The position numbers were made by a program, and so were the translations under genes. A stretch of 64,000 bases of DNA from contig JAQYUZ010000001.1 of assembly GCA_033819885.1 (NCBI GenBank), forward strand, positions 248,001-312,000, given 5' to 3'. Shown one piece after another: positions 22,754-35,148 of the stretch. Each line of letters begins with the position of its first letter. Positions within the stretch are counted from its first letter, which is position 1. The notes beneath the pieces are model-generated. The model saw nothing but the letters and a program-made list of their open reading frames with translations, was not told the DNA's origin and did no database searches. Origin of the DNA: Microbotryomycetes sp. JL201. Lineage: Eukaryota > Basidiomycota > Microbotryomycetes.

Positions 22754-24018
22754 TCATCAATTTGCCGCCGCTGAACCCGTGTCGCCTGTCTGACAATGTC
22801 CTTTTGACTCAAGCACTCGCTTTCTGCGACATGTCGCGCGAGTGGAACTATAAGAGAGTCACCATCAGCCGGAGCTTGTATCACGCTAACCGGAACACAT
22901 TTTACCGAAGCGATGTCGCCCAGAGTCCTTCCGTCGATACTGATGCCGCCGTAGGCAGCCACCTGGGCTTCGTGTTCGCCGACTTGCTTGCCGCGGCGGT
23001 ACAAAAAGTACGCAAGCGCAGAGATTATCAACACACCCGCAACTCCAACACCGGCGCCAATGCCAGCCTTTTGACCCTAGCGAGAAATCACGATATCAGT
23101 AATAATTATACTCTTGGTGAATTGAGCAGCACTTGCTGTGGACAGGCCACTGTTGTTGGCTTGGGCATCCGAGTAGTCTTCCGAGTCGACAGTGGCGACT
23201 TCGAGCGCGCCCTCAATACACGGCGTAGTGCTGACATAGTTGGCGGATTCGACGAGCGTGACGTCTGCACAGCTGTAAAGAATTGTGTTCTTGACACCGG
23301 CGCGCCATTTCGTCTGCAACGTTACCTGGTCGCCAGCCTTGAGGCCAAGCGCGTAGAAATCAGGCGCTGCAAGACAGTGGTGGCCACGGACTGAGTAATG
23401 AGATATCAGATGTGGGCTAGGCATGCTGAGTCATCTGCAATTGGCTGACAGGTAGTGTTCGTAAAGCCGTGAATGGCCATCTTGAATTCGCTGTTTTTGG
23501 TGGGATCTGTTCGGGTTGCTTTGTCAGGGACATTGGCAATTTGAGACCTTTCAGTGAGGCCACTTGCTCGATGCGGTCGAATAATTGATTTCGAGGTCAT
23601 CGGCGTCGGCCCGAACCAACACAGACATCCGACCGCCAGCTGAAAGCGAGTCAGCTCTGAAACTCCGCCCGGAAGGCCAGGTCTACATACTCAGGGGGAA
23701 GTTCTCGCGTGCGCCTTGGGCTGCGGGAGTGTTGCCTCGATCAGTTGTCTGTGCGAAAGGGAGGCCGTACCCACAAAAGCAGCCGCTTACCGGCGCCGCC
23801 ACATGGGCCTACGGAATCCAACGAGTCGTCCCAGGGACGACCGGTCGGAATCTTCCAGGTGACTGTTCATCTCAACCACACTCAGCCACTGGAGCCAACC
23901 AAAGTAAGGATTCCATCTCACCAGCCGAGCCTTTGAGCGAAGTGGCACGCTCCTCAAGCACAGGAGAAGCAAGCACGGTCGTCAACGTCGAAAGCAGAGC
24001 TACTGTTTGAATGAGCAT
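22726..24018 (-). CDS. BIM1/X325 copper-LPMO-like surface protein
   Basis: Exons read clearly are 23922..24018 (signal peptide MLIQTVALLSTLTTVLASP), 23791..23862, 23691..23720 and one starting at 23639. Later exons encode VPDKATRTDPTKNSEFKMAI, then FRGHHCLAAPDFYALGLKAG and the family hallmark YSCADVTLVES. A last exon holds a glycine-rich membrane helix (AGIGAGVGVAGVLIISALAY) and a cytosolic tail of about 75 aa. SVGPCGGA near the N-terminus also fits X325. Two junctions are unresolved: one near 23550, where two good frames meet without a plausible intron, and one before the membrane helix. The residue after the predicted signal cleavage is not an obvious His, so copper binding is unproven. Family members are GPI or membrane anchored; BIM1 acts in copper uptake in Cryptococcus. 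Confidence 0.62.
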
Positions 24019-24601
24019 GTTTCACGGCGGTTGTAGGAAGAAGCAAGGAGTGGTCTGCATAAGAGACCCGTCTGATCTCGTCCGATCTGATAGCAGATTT
24101 TGCTCGCTTCGGGCTGACCGGACCGGCAGAAATTCTCTCAAAGATGCTTGGCAAGCTTGCTCTGCTGGGACGTCGCTGAAAACGCTCATATTCTCAAGCT
24201 GGAGCTGTCGCTCGGCTCCTTGCGCGACTTTCGCTTGTGGCGAAAATATTCATCCTTGCAGGTGCTCGAGGAATGTATTCGCCCACGTGACGGCCTGGTG
24301 ATGACCGCGTAGATTCCTTACATTCGTGATCAAAAGTAAGCCGGATAGCGGCGGCGCCATTTATTCCGTTGCGCAAATTTCACGCGAACTGAATGAGCGC
24401 ATTCGCTGGGCATGCGTCCGCGGCAAATCCGCCTTCCAGCAAAGCGGGAGCTTCCGTAACGAATGCTGAGTGTTGCAGCACGCAATGCAGGGTTATTTCC
24501 ATTGCACAAGCGAGATATCAAGTAAGGAACAGCACAGACGGAAACAAAGTATAGTAGCTACAGATGAAACAATAAGCGGCATCATCTAGATGAGCGTCGT
24601 G
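24019..24601. other. Intergenic region
   Basis: About 580 bp between two minus-strand genes, holding the promoter of the BIM1/X325 gene and the 3' flank of the PB1-UBA gene. No exon with family similarity or good splice context was seen on either strand. Confidence 0.4.
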
Positions 24602-26064
24602 CTATATCAGCATCTCGACTGCTGCCTCGACCATCTGCTTTGGACTTTTGCCTCTGTTGGTCTCCCATGCCCTCTCAGCAGCAATGCGTACCCCTAGATT
24701 ATCTTGAAAGCCGAGCTCTGCCAGCGCCTGTCTGACTTGGTGGGGTGTAGCTTCATACGAGGACGCGAGCGAGGGATAGGGTTCTCGAGAGAAGGAGCCG
24801 GGAAGGTACCACGAGGCTGACGGTCCGGTCGCGGCGTTCAACGGAGGTGTCTCGCGTGTCGTGCTGTTGTTGCCTTGGCGAGATTGTTTGTCGGAGTTGG
24901 TGGCTGAGCCGTCGGAGTCAGACGTCTCGGCTTTCTCGCCTTGCCTCACCGCCTCGCGCTGCTTAGCGTCGCGTTCACGTTGACGGGCTAGTCTGGCCGC
25001 CTGACGACGTTCCTCTTTCGCCGTCTCATCCTCTCCGGCCTCCCCTGACGTTTCGGCCTTGTGGCGTGGATTCAGGCCGGCTTGCATCTCTGCGATCTTG
25101 CTCTCCAGCTCGCTTGTCAGCTTTTCTTTCTCTCGCTGCAAATCGTCCTTAAATCTGTCGTAGTCCGCTCTCGCTCGCTCCGCTTCGTTCCGGACAGTTG
25201 CCGCCACCTCGGTAAAGACGCGAGTGAATTCCTCGTGCAAGTTTCGCGCTAAACTGGGCAACTGTGCAGGCACATCTGCTGGATTCTGGAACGTTTCCGT
25301 GACCTCGGTCCACATCGACTGCAAATGAGCGGGCAATGCGTTGAGCAGCTCGAACAGATCTCCTGGCGCAGAGCGTCCGCCTTCGCGAGGAACTCTCTGT
25401 TCTCGATGTGGCGATGACGGCGTTGAGAAAGTTTGAGGTAGCTCTTCAAGAGGCGGATCTTCCATGTCCGGCACCGCTGGCGCGATCGCCGCGCTCCCCT
25501 TCTCTTCTTTGACTTGGACATTCTCCGCCGATGGCAACATACGATCGTGAAGAACGTGCGATCCGGTTGGAGCGTCCTGGCCTTCCGCGGGCAGCCCTTC
25601 AGCTTGAAGCGTTGGTTCTTGTGTGTCTGCCGCGTCGAGTGCTCGGGTTGTGGGGGTGGCGGTGTTGGAAGCCTCATCGTTGACTATGCTCTGCGGTCCT
25701 GCTACGACAGTAACACGCAATGTAGTAGAATTGGGTCCCAGAGCATCTTGCATGTCTTGCCACTCCGCTTCAGTCGTCTACAGTCGCGCCGATATCCCGA
25801 CCCCGAGTCAGCACACTGTCGGAAGACACGAGTACACCGCGAGCGCCAATAACAGCACACGCGAAAGACAATACTGACCATTGTGATCTCATCTCCATCT
25901 TCATCTGTCCACTTGACGACAGTGATTGGCAGGTTGAAGCGATCGCTTGCGACGCTCACGAAATCGGCAAGCTGGCACGGCAACACGTGTGAGATACGCC
26001 GGGTGATGGCCGATGTGCCATCTTGAGGCATCCAAGTGACTTTGAATGTGACAGACTGTGACAT
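24602..26064 (-). CDS. PB1-UBA domain protein, autophagy-receptor-like
   Basis: Exons 25879..26064 and 24602..25777 (101-nt intron) give 453 aa. Residues 1-75 form a PB1 domain with both binding faces: the basic strand SVTFKVTW and the acidic OPCA loop WTDEDGDEITM. The middle is disordered, then comes a long charged coiled coil (RADYDRFKDDLQREKEKLTS). The last ~45 residues resemble a UBA domain (QVRQALAELGFQDNLGV). A possible Atg8-interaction motif is GDLFELLNAL. PB1 plus C-terminal UBA is the arrangement of p62/NBR1-type selective autophagy receptors. I see no ZZ finger or NBR1 FW domain, so a direct orthologue call is not safe. The first ATG of the open frame is used. Confidence 0.72.
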
Positions 26065-26333
26065 CTTGGTGGGCGCGTAGGGCAGGAGAGAACCCGACTT
26101 TCGGGAGGACTCAGCTGCGGACTCTGCAGGCTGACTCGACGCCGCGTCAGCTCGCTGGAACAACGCGGAAGCTCGAGAGAAGCGGAGAGGTTACAAGTGA
26201 TTCAAGCTGGAGAGATGTGTCTGCAGGGAATATGCAGCACAAACTTCTCCTGTCGGTCACGTGCCTTGGAGATTGTGCGCAAGTTGCACTATACAACATA
26301 CCATTCAAGTCTACGTACAAGTACATCTGATCG

Positions 26334-27575
26334 TTAGAAGCCTCTTCGCTGCAATTTCTCATCGGCTTTTCTGGACAGCCATCGTGAAATTTGCTCGTAC
26401 ACGACAAACGTAACGCACGTGCCGGGCAAGATTCTGACTGCGTTTGTCGCGAGACCTTTGTAGAAACCAGTGAAGCCTTCCTTGGCCCACGTGCGAGAAA
26501 CAACATTCGGGATCGACGTGTAAGGGGCTATTTCGCCTGTTGTCTGGTACTGCGGGGGCGCGTCAGCTTGACGAGAGTAAGATTCGTGTCTTGTCTTGTT
26601 CAGACATACTTGTATTCGGGATCGTACAACCTGGTAAGGGTAGGTGATGCCGATCGCAACGAGTTTCGCCGAACCAGACATGAGAATGTACTCTAGATTA
26701 GACTGTGCAGAGATGAGCAATCAGCAGAGCTCTGGCAAGTATTTACATCCGTAGCAAGACCTACCAGATTCTTGACCTGATCTTCGCTGGCATTCGGACC
26801 TAACCGCCTCCGCTTGTCTGCCTGTCGCCACTTCTTCAGTTCCTCATATGTCATGAACTGAATGGCTCCGTTTGAGACTCCAATGATGGCAAGCAAAAGA
26901 CCTTTTGAATGGCCTCTGATACCCTCCTTTTTTGTTATTTGCCACAGCCCATCTGCGAGTGCGACATCAGCGCGGTCTCTAGCACTTTGACGAACATTAA
27001 ACGTGCCAATGACGCCTTTGTATGCATTCTCAGAGCTTCTCGACGTCGTGTACATTCTCGTCTTGATAACCCAGAGAGGGTTCGTCAAGATTGCTGTCAC
27101 AACACCTGACGAGAGCAACAGTGGTTGTCGACACATCTCTGAGTATAATGTGCCTGAGAACAAGTGGAATCGACTGACCAGACGAAGCAGAGGCGAGCAA
27201 GTGTTGGCCCGCCGACAACTTGACTCCGTCCTCAGCGCCCATCCTTTCTTTGATCATCGTATACCACAAAAAGTATAAGCCCCAACTTGAAGCGTTGCCA
27301 ACGAGATTCGGCGTCACCCCTCTGTACAAGCCCTTGACGCCGCCTTCAGTCTTCGTGATCTCTCTGAGGCTGCGCCATATGAGACCAAAAGCACCACCTG
27401 TGCCATGCTGCCGCGTCGTGGACACTTGTAGCTTGACTTTGAGCAGGTCGAGCGGCTGCATGCACATCGTTGAGACCAATCCGGCGCCAATGCCGGCGGC
27501 AGCTTGGTCGAGCGAGTATGATGGCAAGAACGACGGCGTCGCCGTGCTGACAGACGACGCCGTAGCTGTGCCCAT
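26334..27575 (-). CDS. FLX1: Mitochondrial carrier, FAD/folate type
   Basis: SLC25 inner-membrane transporter closest in pattern to yeast Flx1 and human SLC25A32. Exons 27179..27575, 27007..27105, 26765..26952, 26610..26702 and 26334..26549 give 330 aa. Three repeats are visible: MCMQPLDLLKVKLQ in the first, TNPLWVIKTRM and GVSNGAIQFMTYEELKKW in the second, and GITYPYQVVRSRIQ in the third. TNPLWV and SNGAIQF are typical of this subfamily. The second intron (26953..27006) is GC-AG with donor GCACGT: the frame and the expected YKG-x2-D-x5 spacing fit only this junction. The exact substrate (FAD, folate or both) cannot be read from sequence. Confidence 0.9.
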
Positions 27576-27878
27576 CTTGATACTCAAGCTGTTGAACCAA
27601 AGTCCGACACGAGCCGCGTCATAGAACAGCGCAACGCCCGCGACGTTAATTCGGACTGGGGTCTGAATCGCGTGTGGTGAGGTACCGAGGAGAATCGAGC
27701 AGGTCTATTGAAGGCGATCGAATCGTGAGGTATGTATAGGAGGCGGTGGCGGACGTGCGTTCTTGAGTTCAAGCCGTTTGCAAAGACACAAGGTCACGTG
27801 AGGTCGGTCTCGGCAAGAAATGATACAAGTTACACACATATCAAAGTTGGTACAGCCCAGAAACTCGAAAGGTCTAAG
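27576..27878. other. Intergenic, carrier 5' side and SPT4 3' side
   Basis: About 300 bp between two minus-strand genes. Should carry the carrier promoter and the SPT4 3' UTR; no coding segment supported. Confidence 0.4.
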
Positions 27879-28457
27879 CTATTCGTCCATCTCTCGAGAG
27901 TGCACCTTAACGCCACGCGCTTCGAGATCTTCGACAATTGAGTCTGGCAGCTGGCCGGAAACTCGCACAGCATACACTCCCGCAGCGTGCTTGTCTGTCA
28001 ATAGCAGAACAATGTCGTAAGCTTTCTCTTGCTTCATCACCTCATCTCTTCCATTTTGGCAGACTAGGCACGAGAGGGGAGCTCACCATTGCGTTGCCAT
28101 TTCGCCTAGGCACAAAGCAGCAAAGACAGAATCAGCCCTTCTCCATCAGGCAAAAGCTACCGAGAAGAGACGAACCACCCAGCTTTGTCGCGGTTCGATC
28201 AGTGCAATGGTGCCGTCAAACTGAGCGGTCGTGCACTCGAGCACGCGGTCTGAGCTGCCCTTCATCTAGCGGCACACACATATAGTAAGCTAATGTTTCT
28301 TGCAAGCAAGGAGCAAGCGACACGTCAAGCGTGCCTGCTTCGCGCGACTTGCCTCGAGCAGGTTCTCGCAGTTCGGGCAGCCTTCGCGGCGGAATTCTGC
28401 TGGTGATGCGACGAATGAGCACATGAGGCAAGCCCTCAGCTTCTTCTGAGACGACAT
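27879..28457 (-). CDS. SPT4: Transcription elongation factor SPT4
   Basis: Small zinc-binding partner of Spt5 in DSIF, acting on elongating RNA polymerase II. Exons 28353..28457, 28176..28265, 28087..28105 and 27879..28027 give 120 aa, the usual length. Zinc ligands are RACLMCS and [36 protein letters not shown] and [20 protein letters not shown] follow as in other SPT4 proteins. The first intron (28266..28352) must be GC-AG (donor GCAAGT), since only that keeps LLE joined to MKGSSDRV. Exon 3 is just 19 nt. It is divergent from the SSXT-like gene, with about 240 bp between starts. Confidence 0.95.
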
Positions 28458-28699
28458 GGAAGCGTTCGGGCGTTAATGAGCGGGAAAGCGACCTTCACGG
28501 CGATCGCCGTCGCTCGCCAAAGTGCATAGACTCAGCTTGTCGCCTGCGACCACTCGTCCAAAGCAAGACGCATACGCGAACAAGACGCACTGTTGACAAC
28601 AGTACGCGAGTTCGTTGCCGCACGTCCGTGCCTTTGCTCTGTGTGCAAGGACGCGCAACAGGAACGCGAACCTGAGGCTTGGTCGTGCCTTGCGGGTGA

Positions 28700-31600
28700 A
28701 TGGCGACGCGCAGCCAGTCTCGGGGACTGAGCCGCGAGCGAACTGGCTCACCTACACCTGTTCCGAACGACAAGAGGCCGACTAGTCGAGCAGGCTCCGA
28801 TGCGCCTGTTGGCGACGACGCAGGGCGCATCACCCGGTCGCGCACAACAACACCGGCTTTGGGGACCAATGCAACGACCCAAGGCAGGAAGACCACGCGT
28901 AGCAGAACTCAAAGCGTTGATCCAGAGGCTGTCGACGCTTCTAGTGGAGCTGCAACCCCTCGCGCTTCCACCTCGCGGCGATCAGAGTTCAGCCGCGAAG
29001 CCAGCCTCGATCTGGAACCGACGGACAAGGATCATTCGGCTCAGTCGGACAGCCAGTATATAATCGACGAACATAGTATAGCTCATCCTGCGGCTCAGAA
29101 AGGCCCTGGCGAGCGGAGCGCGGTCCAGCAAACAGCTTCTGTGGATGCAACATCGCAGTCGCTCAAATCCACCGGCAACATTGCGGTCAGCCTACCCTCA
29201 CAGACGCTAGACCTTCAAAGAGCGGCGATTGAAGATGCTCAAGGTGCTCAACCTATATCAGAGACGGAGAACCGCGGTCTCTCAAACGGTGGCACAGAGG
29301 CCATGGGTGACTTTGCGGCGACGGTTGAAACCGATGCGGCCATTGGCGACGCAATTAGCCCAAAGGGGGATGGCGCTTCGTTGCCTGGACCGCAGGATGC
29401 CACGCCTTTTCGTACCGCGCTCAATCTCGGCCTCGATTCGACAAGCACAGGCCCGGGATCAGACACGGCGACGCCGACGCCAAGCAATGTTTCACCAGCA
29501 AAACCAATATCCTCCATTGCATTCGATGACGCCGAAGATCCGTCCGCACTCAATTTCAACTTTGGGCACTATGCCTCGTCCGACCAAGGTGATGGCGAGC
29601 TCGCACTGCACTCCAATCGGGACAATGCACAGACCTCACAAACAAGTCCCGGGACGGCAGCTGATCCTCGCGAAGACATCGGCCTCGGATCAGTGACGAC
29701 CCCGCCGCATGTCAGCGGTTCACCCCGTTCACGTGTCGAAGCGGAGCCCGAAGAGGTCGCGCCGAAGGCGAGCATGGACCTGGAACTCTCCGTGGAAGAA
29801 GAACTTGATCTCGCCGTACCCCACGAGCTGACAGACATAGATGAGATGCCGGAGGCCGAGGAGAAGGCGGAACGAGGCGAAACCACGGACGATTCAACGA
29901 GTCAGCCAGCATTAACCGATAACGCACAGCCGAGGACACTTGGATCGGCTCCGAAAGCGCCCAGCGAAAGCAGAAGCAAAGATTTGGCTGGCTCGGGCGC
30001 AACAGATCCGATCGTCAATAACGCTTCATCCTCAACAGGCGATGCTGCGAAGATCGCACCTCAAGCTGATGCTGCTACTAAACTGTCATCAAACGCGAAC
30101 GCATTACCGCCAATGCTGCAACAAATGTCGCACAAGGATGTGCAAAAACGCTTCAACGGGCACAAGGTTGCCTGCGTGCTCGCACTGAATACCGATTTGA
30201 TCAAGTTCGTGCTGATCCAAAGGGAATGGAGGAGTTCTGCTGACAGATCTACCCCTATAGAATTGCGAACGAGATGCACAAGATTCCGAGTGTTGATCCG
30301 CTCGAGCGCGATGCGTGCGTGAAAAGCCAGCGAACTCTGGATTCGTTGGCTGACTTCGCTCCGTTGCTAGTCTCACACAGCGTCTCAGATCAAATCTACT
30401 GTACCTCGGGGCAATGGCTGAGCAATTTCAGCAGAAGGACAATGTACGTTTGCACTAGTCGAGATCCAGGAGAGCAATCGAAACTGATGCACAGATCCAG
30501 GCACGGCCACCTCCGCAACCGCCTATTCTCGATGCCCCTCCGACGCCAATCCTCGGTCCTCGACTGGCCGCTCCTTATCAGCAACTCAAAAGCTACTTCG
30601 CGGCCGCCGAGCGATATGAGAAGCAGGCTAAGTCCGGAGCGCCTCTTGCGCCGAGATCAGCAATATCGACGGTCAGCGAAGCGCCAGCGCCCACCGCTTC
30701 TACAACCAATCCTTACGTGAACGGGCAAGCTGTGGGGGGAATTTTGAATGTTGAGCCTGCACACCAGCAACCGATGAAACGGGACCGTGACGGCGACCCT
30801 CTTAGTGGAGACAGTTTGAAGCGGCCAAAGACAGAGTATGGGCCTTCAAGCGGCGAACCAGATTCGATACCTCGACCGAGTCACTTTGGACCATCAGGAA
30901 CACCACATGACGCAGAGCCGTCCCAAGCAAGTGCAGGGACAGCACCAGCTGCGCAAAACAGCCTGGTCCAGAGATCAACTACTACCCCAGCCGCACCTGC
31001 CGATCTTGCTGCGGCGGCGGCGGCACGACCAGCTTTTGCCACTGGCTCGCCTGCTGTGATGCAAGCAAGTCTGAGCAGGCCGATGCCCAGCCAGTCTCAA
31101 CCGTCTCAGCTCTTGTCGGCTACATCGGGACAGCAGCTCACGGCTTTTGCTGGGTCCCCGCCGGCGGCACCTCCGATGTCAATGGCACCACCCGCAGAGG
31201 CGTTCAGAAAGCCGGTCCTGCAGCAAGTCACTCCAGAGGTCTCGCGCGTTGCCGCCACTTCGATGCCGCCGCCGGCGCGGCCAATGTCGTCACTTTCGCA
31301 GCAAGCCGCTGTTCCCGCAGGATCGTCTCAGATAGATCCAGCAATAGGCACATTCGCAGTGCACGGCTCTCCAGCGTCCAGTGCACCCCCGCGGCCAGGC
31401 TCGACCACGTCGGCTTCTGGCGGACCGACGCTTCCGCATACGAATCACCTCGCCGATCAATACGCCAGCATTCAGGGAATCATCAACGCACCGACATTTT
31501 CGCAACTCGCTCCAAATCTACAAGAACACATGCAACGACAGGCGCAAGCTCTGCTTTATCAACTGCAGGCTGCTTCAGTCCAGAACGCGCGCAATTCTAG

Positions 31601-32218
31601 CATGACTCCAGTTTCAGCGCAAACGCAGGCGCCCGGTCTGCTTGCAATGAGCCCCATGAACCAGTCTGGTCCTTCTCCGAGCCTCAGCAACAAAAGCCTG
31701 CCGTACACCCAGAGCCCCAGAGGCGCTCACGCTCGAGTGCCAAGCGTGGGTGCCGCTGGCAGTCCGCCAACAGCAGGAACAGATTTCTCGTCGTCAGTAT
31801 TTGAACCATGAAGGCGAGTCCCGCTGCTGACAATATGCTTCGAACAGGATGAACCAACAACACATGAACGCCGCCAGAGTCGGCTCACCTGCGACGTTCC
31901 AACGGCAAGCCTTACCTGGCGCGCAAAATCAGCAATATGGAGCCCTGGCTGGTCCACAGCAACAGCAAGTCATGCAGCAGCTGCAATCGCAAGGGCAGTC
32001 GCCGTTCCCACAGCTCGGTCCGGGTCAGCCGACCCAGATGCAGCAAACTCAGCAGCTTCAGCAGATACAGCAGATGCAGCAGATGCAACACTTGCAGCAG
32101 ATGCAGCAATTACAACATTTACCGCCACAGCAGCGACAATTGCAGCAACAGTTGTTGCAACAACAATTCCAGCAGCAGCAACAACAACAATTCCAGCAGC
32201 AGCAGCAGCAGCAACAGC

Positions 32219-32252
<34 letters not shown>

Positions 32253-32254
32253 CC

Positions 32255-32294
<40 letters not shown>

Positions 32295-34056
32295 CCAACA
32301 ACAACAACAGCAGCAGCATCAGCAAACCCAGAACACAATCGCGCAAACACAGGCACCGCAGTTTTCAAATCTCGGCGCGAACAATCAAGCTGGAGCAATG
32401 CGGCCGTCAGGTGCCAATATCTCTGCACAGCAATTTTTTCATACGCAGCCACCACCCGGCTCGCTCTATGGGCCCCCAACACAGCAAGGCTCACCCGCTG
32501 CTTTTTCTGCTCCTTCACCTGCCTTTTCTCAAGGAAACACGGTTCCTCAGTCCCCATACAGCACTGTCGCGACCCCCCGCAATACCAACGAGGTGGCGGC
32601 CTCGCCAGCCGCATCTATCGTTCCGCCTTCGCCAGCGCCACCTGCGCCGGCCAAACCTCCTCCGAAGAAAAAAGGTCGGCCGTCGAAGAAAGCGATAGCG
32701 GAGCGGCAAGCTGCGGAAAAGGCAGCAACGGAAAAGGCTGCCGCTGAAGAAGCCCAGAAAGCCGCGGCAGCGGCGCCCACGCCCATCCCAGATCCAACAC
32801 CCTCGCGCTACACGTTGAGCAACCCAGTGCTACAGCAGCTCAGACAGCAGCAGAATGGCTCGTTGCCGCAGGTCAGTTCAAAGACCGTACTCGATAGCTT
32901 GAAATTTGACTCGATTATTGGCAGAACTCGACGTCGGTGCCAGGTCAGCTGACCCCGCAGCAAATGCAAATGCAAAAGCTGCAAGAGATGCAGCAATTGC
33001 AAATGCATGCCGCTCAAGCTCAGGTGCGGTGTCCTCCAATCTGATCGCTTTCTGCGCTGACCTCTTCGAGTCCAGGCGCACAATTCTGCTGGTACCACAA
33101 ATGCGACTAGTGCTGGAATGGGTATGCAACAGTCAGGCTTCGCACCTGGCCAGCAGGTATGTGGATGCAATGAATATAATGATGTGGTCTTGGACTGACT
33201 CAGTACGCTGCAGATGAGCCCCGCTCAAATGCAGGCGCTCCTGGCAATGCAGCAAAAAGGCTTTTCGCCGATGCAAGCGCAGTTCATGCAGCAGCAACAA
33301 CAGCAAATGATGGCGAACCATCAGGTGAGCTTTTTTGATCTCGTTGTGCTAAGGGGTCAGCATGAATGAGTTGGAATCGCATCACAGCAAATACAACGAT
33401 CTCAGCAACAACAGCCGCAGCTGCAGCTGCAGAATCAGTCGCAATCGCCCATGCAAGGTCCGCGGCAAATCGCTCCGCAGCAGTTGCCGCAATTTCATCC
33501 ACAAATGCAACAACAGCAGCAGCAGATGCAGCAGCAACAGCAACAGTTGCAGCAGCAACAGATGCAACAGCGACAACAGCAACAGCAGGCGCAACAACAA
33601 CTGCAGATGCAGCAGCAGGCGCAGCAGCAGCAACAACAACAGTACCAGCAGCGCCAGCAACAGGTGCGGCCCATGACTCAATCACAGCAAGTTCAGCAGT
33701 TTCAGAGACCCCCCTCCGTCCCTCCGAACAGCCAGTCTGGCAGCTCGCAACCGGCCAACCTTGTGCCAAATGATTTCGCTCTCGGGACTGGCAGTTACAA
33801 CAATGCTGCTGCATCGAAGGCAATCCCTGACTCCGCCTCGAGTATCAGTCCATTTTCGGCGGCTGCAAACACGAACGCGACTCTTGGTTGGGCAGGCCTG
33901 AACACGCCGGACGCTAGCACACCGTCGCTCAGTTTGGGAAATGACTGGGCGATGACATTGGGACAGCCGTCACAGTCACAGCCACAGTCACAGACAGTCG
34001 CTGGCATTGGCGGCGGAGACGACGACGCTTGGACTCAATTCCTCAACGAGGATTAA
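28700..34056 (+). CDS. Glutamine-rich SSXT-like protein, candidate SWI/SNF subunit
   Basis: Exons 28700..30208, 30247..30314, 30389..30443, 30495..31789, 31848..32871, 32925..33023, 33076..33156, 33214..33324 and 33388..34056 give 1,636 aa. The first ~470 residues are acidic and disordered. A short helical domain then reads VACVLALNTDLIKF ... NLLYLGAMAEQFQQKD, which resembles the SSXT (SS18/SNF11) module. The rest is Pro/Ser/Gln-rich. It includes a polyglutamine tract, an AT-hook-like KKKGRPSKKA, further Q/M-rich exons, and a Ser/Asn-rich tail ending DDDAWTQFLNED. SS18-type proteins bind the SWI/SNF ATPase core. The SSXT match is weak: the first intron (38 nt) and the donor at 31790 are less certain, so the assignment is tentative. 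One continuous gene is favoured because every other junction is in frame. Confidence 0.62.
32035..32331 (+). repeat. CAA/CAG polyglutamine microsatellite
   Basis: In-frame run of CAG and CAA codons within exon 5 of the glutamine-rich gene. It starts as interrupted Q/L/M repeats and becomes an almost pure CAA run (about 32217-32300) broken by single CAC (His) codons. Long single-codon homopolymers like this are length-variable between strains. Confidence 0.9.
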
Positions 34057-34182
34057 GGCTGCGTGTCAAGCATATCAGATTTTCGGACTATTCTTCATTT
34101 CTTATGTTGTGAACACGGAAGCAAAAGAAAATTTGTTGTAACACCAGAGGTCACGTGCTCAGATCACTCGCTTTCCTACTTT

Positions 34183-35040
34183 ATGAAGCGGGCTGCCTCT
34201 CCGTCAACGCCCGTTCCGCCCAGCAAGCACATTACAACCGACGCTGCCAATATGTCTCCGGCTCCAACCAAGTTCCCCGTCACGAGTTTCCTCGTGCAGC
34301 GCGTGTCGGACAAGGCGCGCTTGCCGACGCGCGGATCTGCCCTTGCAGCCGGCTACGACTTGCACAGGTTCGTAAAGATGTTCCACTCTGCTGTTCCGAG
34401 CTGTAAAACACTCTCTGATTTTACTGGCTGGCTCCTAGTGCCGAGGCAAAAGTCGTCCCAGCGCGCGGCAAAGCTTTGATCAGCACAGGACTGTCCATCG
34501 CCGTGCCCGAAGGCACATACGGACGTGTGGCTCCGCGCAGTGGCCTGGGTAAGCTTCATTGTGTGCCGCGCACCCGCCATTTTCCTGAGACAGCTGACAA
34601 CGTCGAACGCGTCGCGACGCGTCATCGTCTTGCCTTATTCGTTACATTGCCCTCGACTACACAGCCTCCAAATTCATGATTGATACAGGCGCAGGCGTTA
34701 TTGACGCGGACTACCGTGGGGTTGTGCACGTGCTTCTGTTCAATTTGAGCGACAAGGATTACGAGGGTGAGCAGACCGTAGTCAATTTTCGGTCGACACA
34801 ATGTGTTTGGCGCTGGGTCTGTGGGCGTGTTCTAAGCAATTTCATCTCACATCTGCAGTCACTGAAGGCGATCGGGTGGCGCAGCTCATTCTCGAAAAAA
34901 TCGTCACTCCAGAAGTAACCGAGGTCGAGGTGAGCGAACGAAGAGGTTCCGTCTGATTGAAATACTCATCGTCTTGCTGTCAGTCGCTGTCGGAGACTGT
35001 TCGCGGAGCAGGAGGGTTCGGTTCCACTGGCAAAGCGTGA
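34183..35040 (+). CDS. DUT1: dUTPase
   Basis: Hydrolyses dUTP to dUMP, keeping uracil out of DNA and feeding dTMP synthesis. Exons 34183..34367, 34439..34548, 34665..34766, 34859..34929 and 34984..35040 give 174 aa. All five trimeric-dUTPase motifs can be read: [10 protein letters not shown] (1), [10 protein letters not shown] (2), [13 protein letters not shown] (3), [12 protein letters not shown] (4) and the Gly-rich tail [10 protein letters not shown] (5). An N-terminal extension of ~40 residues ([15 protein letters not shown]) is Ser/Pro-rich; a second ATG at 34252 could give a shorter form. Confidence 0.95.
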
Positions 35041-35148
35041 TGTCATTTCCTGTCAGCTTTTCAGATTGCTGGACCATGCTGCTGTAACTTTAATATGCCG
35101 CCATTACAACATTGGGTATCGAGGAAAGTGGGTATTAAAGGATGCGTT

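Noticed and set aside
31970-32614. Minus-strand frames rich in Val/Ala or Leu opposite the polyglutamine tract
   Set aside because: They are the antisense readout of CAA/CAG repeats and have no other coding evidence.
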